The notes under the pieces are model-generated. The model worked only from the letters and a program-made list of their open reading frames with translations, ran no database searches and had not been told where the DNA came from. Position numbers and translations under genes: made by a program. Positions 30,315-41,200 of a stretch of 64,000 nt of DNA are shown here, one piece after another (positions within the stretch are counted from its first letter, which is position 1; each line of letters starts with the position of its first letter). Origin of the DNA: Callipepla californica brunnescens (lineage: Eukaryota; Chordata; Aves; Galliformes; Odontophoridae); contig JALIRH010000039.1 of NCBI GenBank assembly GCA_023055505.1, positions 1 to 64,000 of the forward strand. The letters run 5' to 3'.

Positions 30315-33300
30315 TTATAGTTCATCTCCCAGGTGTTTTTGTTTGAAAGCATCACCTGTTAGCTTCTCCTGGGCCTTCTTCATCCCTTGGATGACTGAAA
30401 GATCCAAGAGAGATGATTTATTAATCTCAAAACAAAAACGTCAAGGTGCCACTCTAATGAAAATATTTTAAGTCAACACAGTAACAGAATGCACATCTAC
30501 AAAAAAATAAGTAACACCAAAACAAAACAGCCCCGTGCTCCTCTCCCAACTCTTTGTGAATTGCATGAATTGTGCGGAGAATGCTTAGGTTCTACAAACA
30601 CTGTTGTAAGTTTTAAAGTGAACCAGGACTCTAATATGGTTCCTCAAAGCACGAAGAGTCACTCACTCATGTTGTATTATTTAACAAATCCCAGTTTTAC
30701 TCTGAAGTATAATTTTTTTCCCACTTAAAAATGAAGGTGCTGTCCTTCACGCAGGACTCACCTACAGATCCATCTCACTAAAAATGTACTTCAAGTTATT
30801 TCTCACATACCTTGATCAGCATTGGTATAGAAATACTTGTAGCTGGGGTTTCCTTTCTCGTTTATGATTTCTGGGTGGACTTTTCCACTGGGATCTATGA
30901 AAAAAAAGAAAGAAAAAGAAATCAAACACGAAATACAGGTGGTAACAGTAAGAACACAATCCTGGGAGAAGGTACAACAGCCACAGATGTCTTACCCATG
31001 AAAAGGATTCTAGGAATGTAACCTCCATCAGGACTGAAGGCTTCATCCTTTGGCTCTTCGTCATCCTACACAAGCAAGACAAAGAAGGGGGAATGTACTA
31101 GCAAGACGTAATGAAACACAGCACTCATTTTAAAGAAACAAAGCCTTAGATTCTAATTACCCTGAACGATTTACATCTTGAACAGACAGCAGGTATTGCA
31201 CTATTTCAATTTTCAAATGAAATAAGGTAATTTCCCCTAAACAATTAGGGTTTGTGAAACACCAATATGCATTAAACATTCCACTTTGGTATAAGAATAT
31301 CTGATACACTATGGGAGAATGAATATAAACCCCCTTACTGCAGCAACAGAACAAACACAGGGTTAAACTGTTAAAAAGACAGCAGTGGAGAGTCAGTTTT
31401 ATAAAAGCAATTAAATTATTTTCACAACAATTAGCTCTATCAATCAATCTTGCATATATATTCAGGATATACAAAAGATGCAATCAGTTAAGCAGGATTC
31501 AAAATGCTTAATTACTAAGCAGTAACACTGGTACAAATAAGGGCGTGGCCTACCTCAAGGTTGACCATAACGAAATTATGAGCAAGTTCAGAGATCTCCT
31601 TAGACTCAGCGAACTTTGGCTTCAGAGCTAATTAAGAAAAAAATAAATAAATAAAAGAAAAAGGTATGGAAAGGCAATGGAAAATATTACAGGTTCTGTA
31701 TTCCTCCCTCTAGAGAGCTGGTACTTTTCAATGAGCAGTAGGCAAACGGGATATTGCTCAAGTTGCTCAAGCCATGCTCAGAACAGCAGGTAAGTGAAGC
31801 AGCCATACAGTGAAGTTTGGCCGTCAGATATATGTGGTCAGTTTTGAACCAATGGAACAGAAGCAAAACCTTGCTGTAAACCACCATTTCTCACTCAGCC
31901 TGTTCATCTTAAGCCTAGTCATCATGACCAGCATGTTCCTTTGCAATCCTGAAAGAGACAAAACCCAGCCCTCTGAGAACTAGTGGCTGAAAGTAAGGTA
32001 ATTTGCCCTTAACTCTAAAATCATTCATTTTCTACAATTTTTCTAGCAAAATGCAGGAAAAACTGCAGCCACTATAGACATGCAGCTGTTACTTTACTGG
32101 CATTTACACAAAGCTGGCTTTTGGCAGTGCTAGTGGCTGAAGTGGTGCTACACTGCTCTAAACGAAATACAGCCAAGCACATTTTGAATGCAAAGTTCAC
32201 GTTTCTCATGTTGCACAATTTGTATGCAAAAGTTCACTGGGAGTTTCATCAAGCTCTAGTATTAAATTCACTCACCTTTGCAAGCTCCACACCAAGATTT
32301 GTGGATGATAATCATAAGAGGCAAACCACTGCAAAAAGAAAAAGATGAAGGAAAAAACATCAGACAGCTTGCATACAAGCCCCTCAACTATTATTTGTAA
32401 GCTCTATTGCTTGTACATTTTAACAAAGACACCTACAAAGGCTTTATGTAATAGAAAATGCAGAGACATTCTACTGTATTCTAAGGTTTAGCTGTCTTGC
32501 AAAAAGCTTTCCAATCTTAAACGTGCATTAAAATTGATGAGGAATATCAATTCCCAACCACTCTAGGAGCGTAGGAGATTTCCACTTTGGAAGGTCTGCT
32601 CTCATTTGTTCAGATTTGCAGAGATGTGCAACTAGTCACACGATTTTTAAGAAATTAGTAGTGGTTAGTCACACCAGCTATATAAGAGATCTCAGAAGGG
32701 ATTTACGTGGCTGCTTAAGATAATCCAGTGAATGAGAGTCATCCGTCAGCCCCTCTCCCCGCTACTGTCCGCATGTTTCACACGCTTCCTGCTACAGCCT
32801 CCCATGATCGAGATCCTCCTTTGAGCAATAATCCCACACAGCATCCTGGCAAACCCTTCAGCTTCCAAGCTAATTGCCCACATCTTGGTACGCTGAATAA
32901 ACCCGTGACAAGTCTGAGAACCAAGAAGGAAGGGGTCTGAGTGGAACTGAAGCCTAAATAAAGTGCAGTGTAAAATGACAAAAGTTAGGAGCCTAACTTC
33001 CCTGTTCAGTGAATATAGAAAGGTTATTTGTGAAGGATAAGTCAGAGTAACGAGTGTTTCAGGAACACCATGTGAATGTTATTCATTTCTCTTCCCAAAT
33101 AAATCATTTGACAGTACTACCTGTTCTACCTGGATGTTGATTCCATCACCTGATGTATGTTTTATGTAACCTTGTTCTGAAAAGCCCCTTCAGCATTTCA
33201 CCTTCTGGTCAAGCTTAGCAAGTCTGAATTCTCTAAGCTCCTTGATAACGTACTCAGGTTACCTGATGTGATTAGAGAGAGGCCTTAAACACAAAGAATT

Positions 33301-36300
33301 CCACACATTTACTGCTGTAAGTGCTTGCAATTCAGTTAATCCATCACTTTACAGCTCTCAATATCTTGACTATTATATCTCTTACCTTCTTAACAAGAAA
33401 AAAGTGACATACCTACAAGTGATTTTTGTTGTATTGAGCACATCTGGTAGTTCAACCCTTACCTTCATATTTTTTGTGTGTGGAAATCCTTACAAACACT
33501 TTTCAAACAGCTGACAAAAGCTAACTAGCACAGCAAGTTCAAAAACACTAAGAACGAGGAAATAGGAATATGACCTCTTTTCTCTTATCATTAAACCCCT
33601 TAAGCAATAGAAAAATATCCAAGGGAAGCCAGTAATAGTGATACAGCTTCCAAAGCATGAAGAATAACCTAAAATTAAGTTTTTCCTTTAGCTGCAGATT
33701 GGAAATCCCTATTAACGTTCAGGTTTAGCCTTCAGATCCAGGAAAGGGCACAGAGGGAGCAATTAAAATTTACAGTAGTCCAACACAAGTCTGTCATTTG
33801 TAACTGAGCAATATGCTGTCATCTTTACACTGGACTTTGTGCACTTTGTTTGCAGCGAGAAGCAAGAGTACACATTTTGCTGGCAGAAGTCTTTTCAAAT
33901 CCGTGTCCCCACCCTAGCAATGGTTTGTGCTCTTTTTTTCCTCACAGTTTATGGGAATTAAACCTGGAAAATACACATTGCTCTTACTGTCAGGGATCTT
34001 CGTGTCAGGAGAGTTGTCAGAGGCAGCTGCAACTGGTACTGCACTGCACTTATATATATCAATAGATTTTCTAAGCAGATTTGCTCAGTCTCAGAATACA
34101 AACTGTTAGCCAGCAAGAAATCACAGAAGTTTTAGAGTTTTACTGCACGTGCTTCCTCAGCTTTATTCTTTACGACTGGAAATATAATGCTGTTTACATG
34201 AAAGCATTTCTGTAGTCACTAACCCATTCTGAAATGACAGTGTTCATTCAGCAACCGGTATGTCACATAAACAAACAAGTGACTGAAACAACTCTTCTTG
34301 CCCCACTTGCCATTTCCTCCCAGATATCACTACACAAAGAAATAAAAGCAAACACTAATATTTATTTGCGTGAGGGATGAAGCATCCACCAGAATATGAA
34401 AAGTACAGATAGGCCATTATCTGTGGCACAGTAAAGACTGAAATTAGTTGAAACTGAGCACAAAAATAATCACCCATTCACAACCAGTAGAGACTTACAG
34501 CATCAGCCAGAGCACAGTGACATCACAGCTCATCCTTTCTAAACAAGTGCAAGAACACTCACACATAACAATTAGTGTTTTTAAAAGCATTTAATGATGA
34601 CCTTGCAGAGAAAAGCCATAGCGATTTGTTTTGATAAAACAGCCCTGCAGGTAGATTAAGACTGTTTCATCTAAAGCATGTGTTTTGTTGTTAAATTTGA
34701 AATGAGAGGTTGAAGTTTCCTAAGCCGTTTCTGCCGTTGTGCAGAGTTTGCAGATCTCTCTGTTGAGTTCAATAGGATTTCCCAAAACAATTATGTCCCA
34801 AAAATACAGCGTCTTCTAGACCAGGAACTCAAGTCCCCCGCTGTGGTTTGAATATCTAGAGGCAGCCTTAAAACAGCTTCTTCTTAATCAAGGCACAAGC
34901 ATGCCAACGAGGAGGACAGGAATCCTCCTTAAGGTCATCGCTTTGCAGCATTTATGCTCAGTCGCTACTTTAGTATATAGAGGTGGAGGTCTCCATAGGA
35001 GACTTCAGCTGCATGAGGACGAAAACAAGCACGTTCCTGAAAGCTACACACGGGGAGAAGGCGATAGGGAGGACAGGAGAAGAGCCATCCTATAGATCCT
35101 CGTGGGATTACAGCTGCTGAGCTCCAGCTTTCCCAGTGCTGTTGCTGCCGGGGGCTGTGATATGCGACACAGGGGTCACAGCTCCCAGGAGGGCACACTG
35201 CTACTGCCGCTTCGGCACGGGAAGGAGCCGTGCCTCACTGGATGCTGCGGCTCAGGTACTGCACGAACATGCTGGCCAGCTGGGCCAAGTTCTCATCGCT
35301 GGGCTGCATCTTCGTGTAGCTGATGAACTGCCTGCGGAGCCGGCTCAGCTCGGCCAGGCCGACAGGCCGCGGCAGCACCAGCCCCTCCTCCACGCCGGGG
35401 ACGCGCACCGGCTCTCCGGGCTGCGCCCCGCTCCTCTGGGCGGCCACGAGAGCGGCCACCACGTCCTGCGTGGCGCGGTCGAGGAGGTGCAGGAAGCCGC
35501 CGGACTGCAGCGGCTGGCCGCGCGTGGCGCGGTGCGGCGGCGGCGGAGCGCCGTCGAAGAGCGCCGCGCGGATGTCGGCCAGCGGCAGCGGCTCCTCGCC
35601 GCGCACGGCGAACAGCGGCCTGTCCCAGCGGTTGCGCGGGTCCGGGGCCTCGAAGGGCGGCTCGGCGGGCCCGCCGCCGACGCAGTGCAGCAGGCAGCGC
35701 GCCGTGCCCGCCTGCCGCGCCGCGCAGTACAGCTCGTAACGGACGCTCCGCAGCTCGTTGCCCGCGTCCACGATCACCACGTCGCGCCGGCTCAGCAGCC
35801 GCTCCACCTCGGCCAGCAGAGCCGCCCGGCCGCCCTCCGCCTCGGCCACGACGTGCGCCTCACGCTCCGCCCCGCGCAGCGCTTCCCGCAGCTCGGCCGC
35901 ACGCCGGCTCTTGCCGCTGCCCGGCGGCCCGCACAGCACCAGCAGCGGCATCGCTCCGCGCTGACCCGGAAGAGCCCGCCCGCGCTTCCCTCGGCTCGGG
36001 CCCCGGCGGACAGCGGCGGCTCTGCGCCTGGCCTCACAGCGAGGTCTCACGTCGCACAGCCGCGCCGACACACGCACTGCGCCCTGGGGAGCTCAAGGGG
36101 ACCGAGCAGCACTTCAGTCTCCGTGGGCTTCTTCTCACTTCGGAGACGTGACAGAACCCCCCATCGCTTGATCTGACCGAAGCGATTAAACACAGGCGAT
36201 TCCTCAGCAACGTTAAGGAATCATTTTTTTTCTTTAATTAGCCGTAAAGATCTGAGCAGTCTCCTATTAATCATTTGTCTCTTCTGCGGTTAAATTTAGG

Positions 36301-37027
36301 ATTGGCTAGCACTGGTGCAGAGTCTGGGGGAACTTTCAAAGCTGCTTTTCCTTATTCCTAAGTGACATACCTGGCTGCCGCCTCTTTCTTCCCATCTTCT
36401 AGTGTTCTCCAGTGAATGTGATCTCCAAAACCTGCCAGAGAGAGGGTTTTATAAATGCTGCACGGTTAACATTTCATCAGAAGAAAGCAACCCTACGGAA
36501 TATTTTCAGCTCATCATGCATTCTTTCTTTCTAAAGGAAATGATAACTGCAGTCCCGTTAAGACTTGCAACCTACGCAGTTCTATTGAGGAATCCCATTG
36601 AAATTAATTACCAAAACCAAATCACACAATCATGAATATTTATACGAAGCACAAAGAAATTCCCCAAGCAAAGGTTAAAACTGACGCGCCTTCCGATTAT
36701 TCCCTATTGCTTCTCAACTAGTGATTAATGACAAATTAAACACGTCACCTTCTGCCTTCCTAAGTCCCGGTGAACGGGACCAAACAGCAAACACGCCTAG
36801 ACGAATAAATGCTTATTAAATGCCCTAAAACCGGTATGCTGGATATTGCTACCGCCGGCAATTGATATCAAGGATTAGGAACGCTGCTGTGCGGGTTTCT
36901 GAGCGACCAAACTGAGAGCAAAGCGCGGAGGAAACGTTTGCTGACCCTTTCCGAGCCCTTCGGCGGCGGCGGCGGGCAGCAGCAGGCACAGGCAGAGCAC
37001 GGAGGCTGCCGCGGGCTGAGCCCTCAT
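30315..37027 (-). CDS. TXNDC12: Thioredoxin domain-containing protein 12 (ERp18/ERp19), seven coding exons
   Basis: TXNDC12 is an ER-lumen thioredoxin-fold oxidoreductase that acts on protein disulfides. Coding exons on the minus strand are 36946-37027, 36371-36431, 32276-32328, 31554-31627, 30996-31065, 30811-30894 and 30315-30394. All have GT/AG borders and phases that join. The total is 504 bp, or 167 residues (human 172). The first exon encodes a Leu/Ala-rich signal peptide, and the third encodes the WCGAC active site (CxxC). Further blocks such as [10 protein letters not shown] and EKLTGDAF match the family. The protein ends in GDEL, where the mammalian protein ends in EDEL, an ER-retention signal. 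The signal peptide differs from mammals, but the mature part is highly conserved. KTI12 lies inside intron 2, and the promoter is shared with BTF3L4. Confidence 0.96.
32329..35234. other. TXNDC12 intron 2, part left of KTI12
   Basis: About 2.9 kb of AT-rich intronic sequence lies between TXNDC12 exon 3 and the KTI12 stop codon. I see no exon, RNA gene or clear mobile element. Any KTI12 3' UTR must fall in its right-hand part. Confidence 0.6.
35235..35951 (-). CDS. KTI12: KTI12 homolog, Elongator-associated P-loop protein, intronless
   Basis: KTI12 is a tRNA-binding P-loop ATPase that works with the Elongator complex in wobble-uridine (U34) tRNA modification. The single exon encodes 238 residues. 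A Walker A motif, GPPGSGKS, sits at residues 8-15, and a Walker-B-like RRDVVIVD at about 54-61 precedes RYELYC. The C-terminal half has [22 protein letters not shown] and [14 protein letters not shown], all typical of the family. I chose the ATG at 35,949-35,951 because the P-loop then has its normal position; the frame is open further upstream to 36,077 but that part is not conserved. The human protein is about 354 residues, and the missing part is the variable linker between the ATPase domain and the C-terminal domain. The gene is very GC-rich and nested in TXNDC12 intron 2 on the same strand, as in mammals. Confidence 0.95.
   Translation of the reverse strand: MPLLVLCGPPGSGKSRRAAELREALRGAEREAHVVAEAEGGRAALLAEVERLLSRRDVVIVDAGNELRSVRYELYCAARQAGTARCLLHCVGGGPAEPPFEAPDPRNRWDRPLFAVRGEEPLPLADIRAALFDGAPPPPHRATRGQPLQSGGFLHLLDRATQDVVAALVAAQRSGAQPGEPVRVPGVEEGLVLPRPVGLAELSRLRRQFISYTKMQPSDENLAQLASMFVQYLSRSIQ
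35952..36110 (-). promoter_or_regulatory. KTI12: CpG-rich likely KTI12 promoter
   Basis: The CpG-dense sequence continues upstream of the KTI12 start and fades beyond about 36,110 into AT-rich intron. This fits an independent promoter for the nested gene. No TATA box is visible. Confidence 0.55.
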
Positions 37028-37180
37028 GGCGTCAGCGACGGGTCGGAGCCCGGAGATGGGAGCGGCCCCGCGGATCCTTCTCCCCTTTATTTCATTAATT
37101 ATTGATTCAAGCCCCGGGAAGTGACGCCAGGCGGATGTGGGCGATGCCCCGCTCGGGCCGCCGTGCCGGCTGCGGAGCGG

Positions 37181-37200
37181 ACTACAGCTCCCGGCGTGCA
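37181..37200 (+). promoter_or_regulatory. ZNF143 (Staf)-like element
   Basis: ACTACAGCTCCCGGCGTGCA closely follows the long ZNF143/SBS2 consensus (ACTACAnnTCCCAGnnTGCA form), which is common in bidirectional housekeeping promoters. Confidence 0.7.
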
Positions 37201-37242
37201 CCGCGCCCCAACCCCGCCCGGCGCCGCCGCGCCCATCCGCCG

Positions 37243-37247
37243 CCAAT
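37243..37247 (+). promoter_or_regulatory. CCAAT box
   Basis: CGCCAATC in the GC-rich core, a possible NF-Y site. Confidence 0.45.
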
Positions 37248-37278
37248 CCGCGGCCGGGGGCGGGCGCGCCTGTGCGCC

Positions 37279-37286
37279 GTCACGTG
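37279..37286 (+). promoter_or_regulatory. GTCACGTG E-box
   Basis: A perfect CACGTG preceded by GT, fitting USF or TFE3/TFEB-type binding. It lies between the two gene starts. Confidence 0.5.
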
Positions 37287-37309
37287 GCGCGGAGCTTCCT
37301 TTCTCTGTG

Positions 37310-37383
37310 CGCCGCTCTTTCCTTCCTCGGCCGCCATCTTGTTCTCACCGCGTGTCGGGCTGCGGAGGGGCCGCCGCGTTCAG
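37310..37383 (+). other. BTF3L4: BTF3L4 non-coding exon 1 (5' end estimated)
   Basis: The exon ends at CAG/GTGAGG (donor at 37,384). A pyrimidine-rich start region (about 37,305-37,328) resembles initiators of translation-related genes. The next exon begins at 38,241 after CCTTTAG, ten bases before the start codon. Confidence 0.6.
37330..37341 (+). promoter_or_regulatory. BTF3L4: YY1-like element
   Basis: GCCGCCATCTTG matches the YY1 consensus (CCGCCATnTTG). It sits in the presumed first exon just downstream of the start region, its usual place. Confidence 0.65.
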
Positions 37384-38250
37384 GTGAGGACGCCCGGCGC
37401 CTGCCGCCCCTGCGCGCGGCCGTGAGAGGGAGCTGGGGCGGGCTGGCTCGCTCTGCGGCGTCGGCTCGTTCCCGTGAGCCGGGCCGTGCTTTGGGGGCGG
37501 AGGACGGAAGAGTGAGGCCGCGCGCCGCGGCTCAGGGCTGCGGTCTCCCGCGTCCTGCGGGGCCGCGCCGTCCCGCAGGCCTCTGGCTGCTCACACGTGC
37601 GGCCTTTGTCCTCCCCTCCCCCGCCCGCCGCCCCGGGCCCGGCGGTGCTGCAGTTCCCTCTGCCCCTTCCGTCAGCGCTCTCTGAGGGCCTCTCGGGGCT
37701 GGTGTACTGCAGCCCAGGCGATTTGACGCCCATGTCGAGCTTCTAGCCTTTAAAGGTCACGTTTAGCACGCGAGGGAACCCAACTGAGGTCCTCTTTGGT
37801 ACTGTGGGAGCGTGTGAGGCTCCTTGAGTTTGGAGCCTTCTCGTTAGCTACAGAGCTCTATCAGAAGCGCCTTCCCTGAGAGCAGTACATAGGTACCCCA
37901 TGGATGAGCCTCTCCGTGGCCTCTGCTGAGCACAGGGCTGCGTTCCTTGGAGCAGTTGTGCCGTCTGTGCTGGTTTTAGTCTGAGTCAGTAGCGAGGTGG
38001 TCCCAGCGGTGAGCTGACTTGCTTGTACTTGGTAATTTACAGTTCCTACCTCGAACTGATGCAACATCAAACGAAGTGTTTGCTTGTGTCATTGTGGGGC
38101 AGATGCTTCTTCTCCAGAGGTGCTTTGTATTATTTAGATTTTTGAGATCTTTCTTGTTTGTGTACTTGCTTGCATTATTTGTGATTTTTTTTTTCTTAGT
38201 ATTTTTGGCAATTAACTTGTATTTATACTTTATCCTTTAGACACAACACT

Positions 38251-41200
38251 ATGAATCAAGAAAAACTAGCCAAGCTTCAAGCTCAGGTCCGAATAGGAGG
38301 AAAGGTAAGAAAACCACGAGAGCTGTAGTACTTCCTGTGGTTTACAGGCTTGGAGGGAAACCTCTCATGAGAGGGCATTTAGAGGCCTGGAAAAACAGAA
38401 ATTCTTCATGTGATGTGGACCTGAAGTGGTCTGCTTCTTACTGCTACCTGAAAAGCAGTTTCATTTCAGTTCCCAGCTACGGAATGAGGTTTCAGTGTGT
38501 AAGCTCTTTCTAAATTAGTGACTTGTTGTGACCTGTGAGTGCTCAGCTTAAGCTTACCAGTTCCTTGTTCAAGTTCTTTCTGTTCTACCTGTTGGGAAGT
38601 TTCTTTGGTATCAGCTCCAGGGCTTATCTGTCTGTGCACTGAGCTCTTTCTTTCATCCGTGCCAGCCAGTGTGTAATATGACAGTGAAATCATGTGGATG
38701 GCTCAGTGTGAGTATTCATTTCTTAACCCTGGAGAAGAGTTCGGGGAATTTAACAAAAGTTTGCAAATTAGAAATTCCAGAACTGTTGACTTTGGAGCAC
38801 TTTAAAAATATTAGCTACTTACTTAATAAAAAGTGTAAATTTTCAGATTTGATTCATCTTGGATGAAATAAAATTCTTAGGAAGCATTGTATATGCTGTT
38901 TATAGGTTAATAACTTTGTTATAATACAACTTCTGCTGTGCTTCTGTCTTTTTTGCACTTAAAATTGGTATTGAGAGCTAAAAATAAGGGAAGAAATATG
39001 AGAAGTGTTTTCTGCTGCAGAGCGTTCTTACAGCTCAAAAAAGAGGTGCTGCTGAGTGTGAGGTGACTTTTAAATATGAAAGCATTGTGAGAATTTGAGT
39101 GTTGCAGGCTGTTTTCTTGCTTCTTTTCCAGGGAACAGCTCGCAGAAAGAAGAAGGTGGTGCACAGAACAGCAACAGCTGATGACAAAAAACTTCAGAGT
39201 TCACTCAAAAAGCTGGCAGTGAATAACATTGCTGGCATTGAGGAGGTATAGTGATAGTGTTTCCCGTGTGAAATTAAGTTCATTGTGGTGGTTTGGTGTT
39301 GGTTTTTTTTTTGCTGTCATTTTCATTTTCAAACTCATGTGTCTGATTACGTATAGGTGAAGTTATTTGGGTTTTTTTTTTTTGTAATTTTTTTTCTGTG
39401 TCACTTACATTACTGTGTATATACTTAGAAAGAGAGGGGAAAAGGTTCCACTGTCCAGACGGTGAGCACAGAAGGTAGTAAGCTGCTTGTGATGCATGTC
39501 TTTTGCATTAATAGCAGAACAAAAGTTCTTTTGATTCTGAACCTCTTGAACTGAAATTACTTAATTTTAACAGTAAGCAGTGAGCACGTATTTATTGCAC
39601 AAGCGTATTCAGTTGTGTGGTGCAGAACATGAAGGTCGGCATCAAAATCCTTGGAATAGGAACTTACAAGTCCATGTTATCAAAACTAGATCCTTTTACT
39701 GTGTGGAAATGAAACCAGAATTGTTTTTTGTAGATATAGGAGGTTGGTATTTCTTACAGTGCTAGCAAAACTATGAGAGCGACTTCTGTATTATATAAAA
39801 TCGGAATGCAAAGGCTTCAGGTATTCCGTGCTATTTTGGTGTACTTTTCAGGATACAATATGACCTGGAATAGAAACTGTTTCCATAATACTGTAGAGAG
39901 AGTGACGCCTGTATGTGGGAGGAGGTGTTCCTTCGTCACGAGCTCCATATTACAGGACTGCTTGGTTGAAAAAGCATAATATTTAATCTGTGGTTATTAA
40001 TTTAAGCAGGGTTACAAGGTGATGTAGAAGCCTGGATTGCCTGAAAGCCTTCATGCCACTGCCTCAGAAACAGACTTAAATTGGCCTGTTACTGGAGTAT
40101 GATGTGTTAGAAGCTGTGCTATACAAACAGTTCTTGTTGTTTTCCCCCCCCACAGAGCATAAAATCATCATTCAGACTCAGTTAAGATTTAAAATGTGTT
40201 GACATGAAGGAAGATTGTTTCCTTGACTGCTTGGTACATAATGACAGTACGTTGCTTTGTTATTCAGGTAGACCCAAATTGACCTAAATACGTAAAAGCT
40301 GGGGAGGTTAGTTATGTTGAGTCAAGCAGAGGCAGAGAATTCTTTGTGGTTTGTTTTGAAGAGACTTAAGGGTACGGCTGGGCTTAAAGCATTTATCACT
40401 TCCCCTTAGTTACATAGGAAAGTGATGCATCTGGATTTTTTTTTCTATTAAAGAAAAACTTCTAATTAAAATGTATTTTTAACCTCAAAAAACAGTAACT
40501 TACATGTTTTAGATGTATTCTTCAGTTGACAGATTTGTTTTCTTCCTCTAAGCTCAAAAAAATTCAGAAGTATTACTTACACAAACAGATGTCATCTGTT
40601 AGTAAAATATCACTTTTTTGCAGATAAAATTATTTCCTGCATAACCATAGCTTAGTCATGCCCAGGAAAAAAAATAACTTTCCCTTCAGTCCCTGTTAAC
40701 TTCCAAATTAAATAAATAGAACCTGCTGAAAGGTGTCAGTATGAATGTCAGTAGTAAGAGCTAAGCAGGCAGCTGTGCTGGCTGTAAGCTTAATCCTTGG
40801 TGATTCAGAACACCAGGGCAGGGGAGCAGAATCGTTCTGTGTTGTTCTTAGTCTCAAAAGGGTCATTCTGGAATTACTAGGAGGGCAATGAAGCCACTTT
40901 GAGTGCAGCTCATTTGTAAATCTGCAGTGCTGTAAGAGATAAGTGAGGGGAAAATCTTAGCATTGGGTGTTGTCAGCAAGTAGGCCAGGTTTTGAGTCTT
41001 AGGCTTCTGCCAGTTCTGTAGAAACAGTAATGTTTTCCTGAGAGATGACATAAATAGCTGGAAATGGCCATGTCTTAAACTGCTGTGTCAAGGCTTTTCT
41101 GTTATGGCTTTCAGTTTGTAATGAGTTGCCACTGAGTTGGTTTTTCTTCTGAGACATTTCTGATATTAACTAGTTTATGCCTTAAAGGCTAGTAGCCTAT

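Larger units (their letters stand above)
36950..37690. promoter_or_regulatory. CpG island with bidirectional TXNDC12/BTF3L4 promoter
   Basis: This CpG-dense block covers TXNDC12 exon 1 (start codon at 37,027, minus strand), the presumed BTF3L4 first exon (ending 37,383) and the start of its first intron. The two genes point away from each other with under 300 bp between the TXNDC12 ATG and the likely BTF3L4 start. The core has no TATA box. It carries a ZNF143-like element, a CCAAT box, a CACGTG site and a YY1-like site. Confidence 0.85.
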
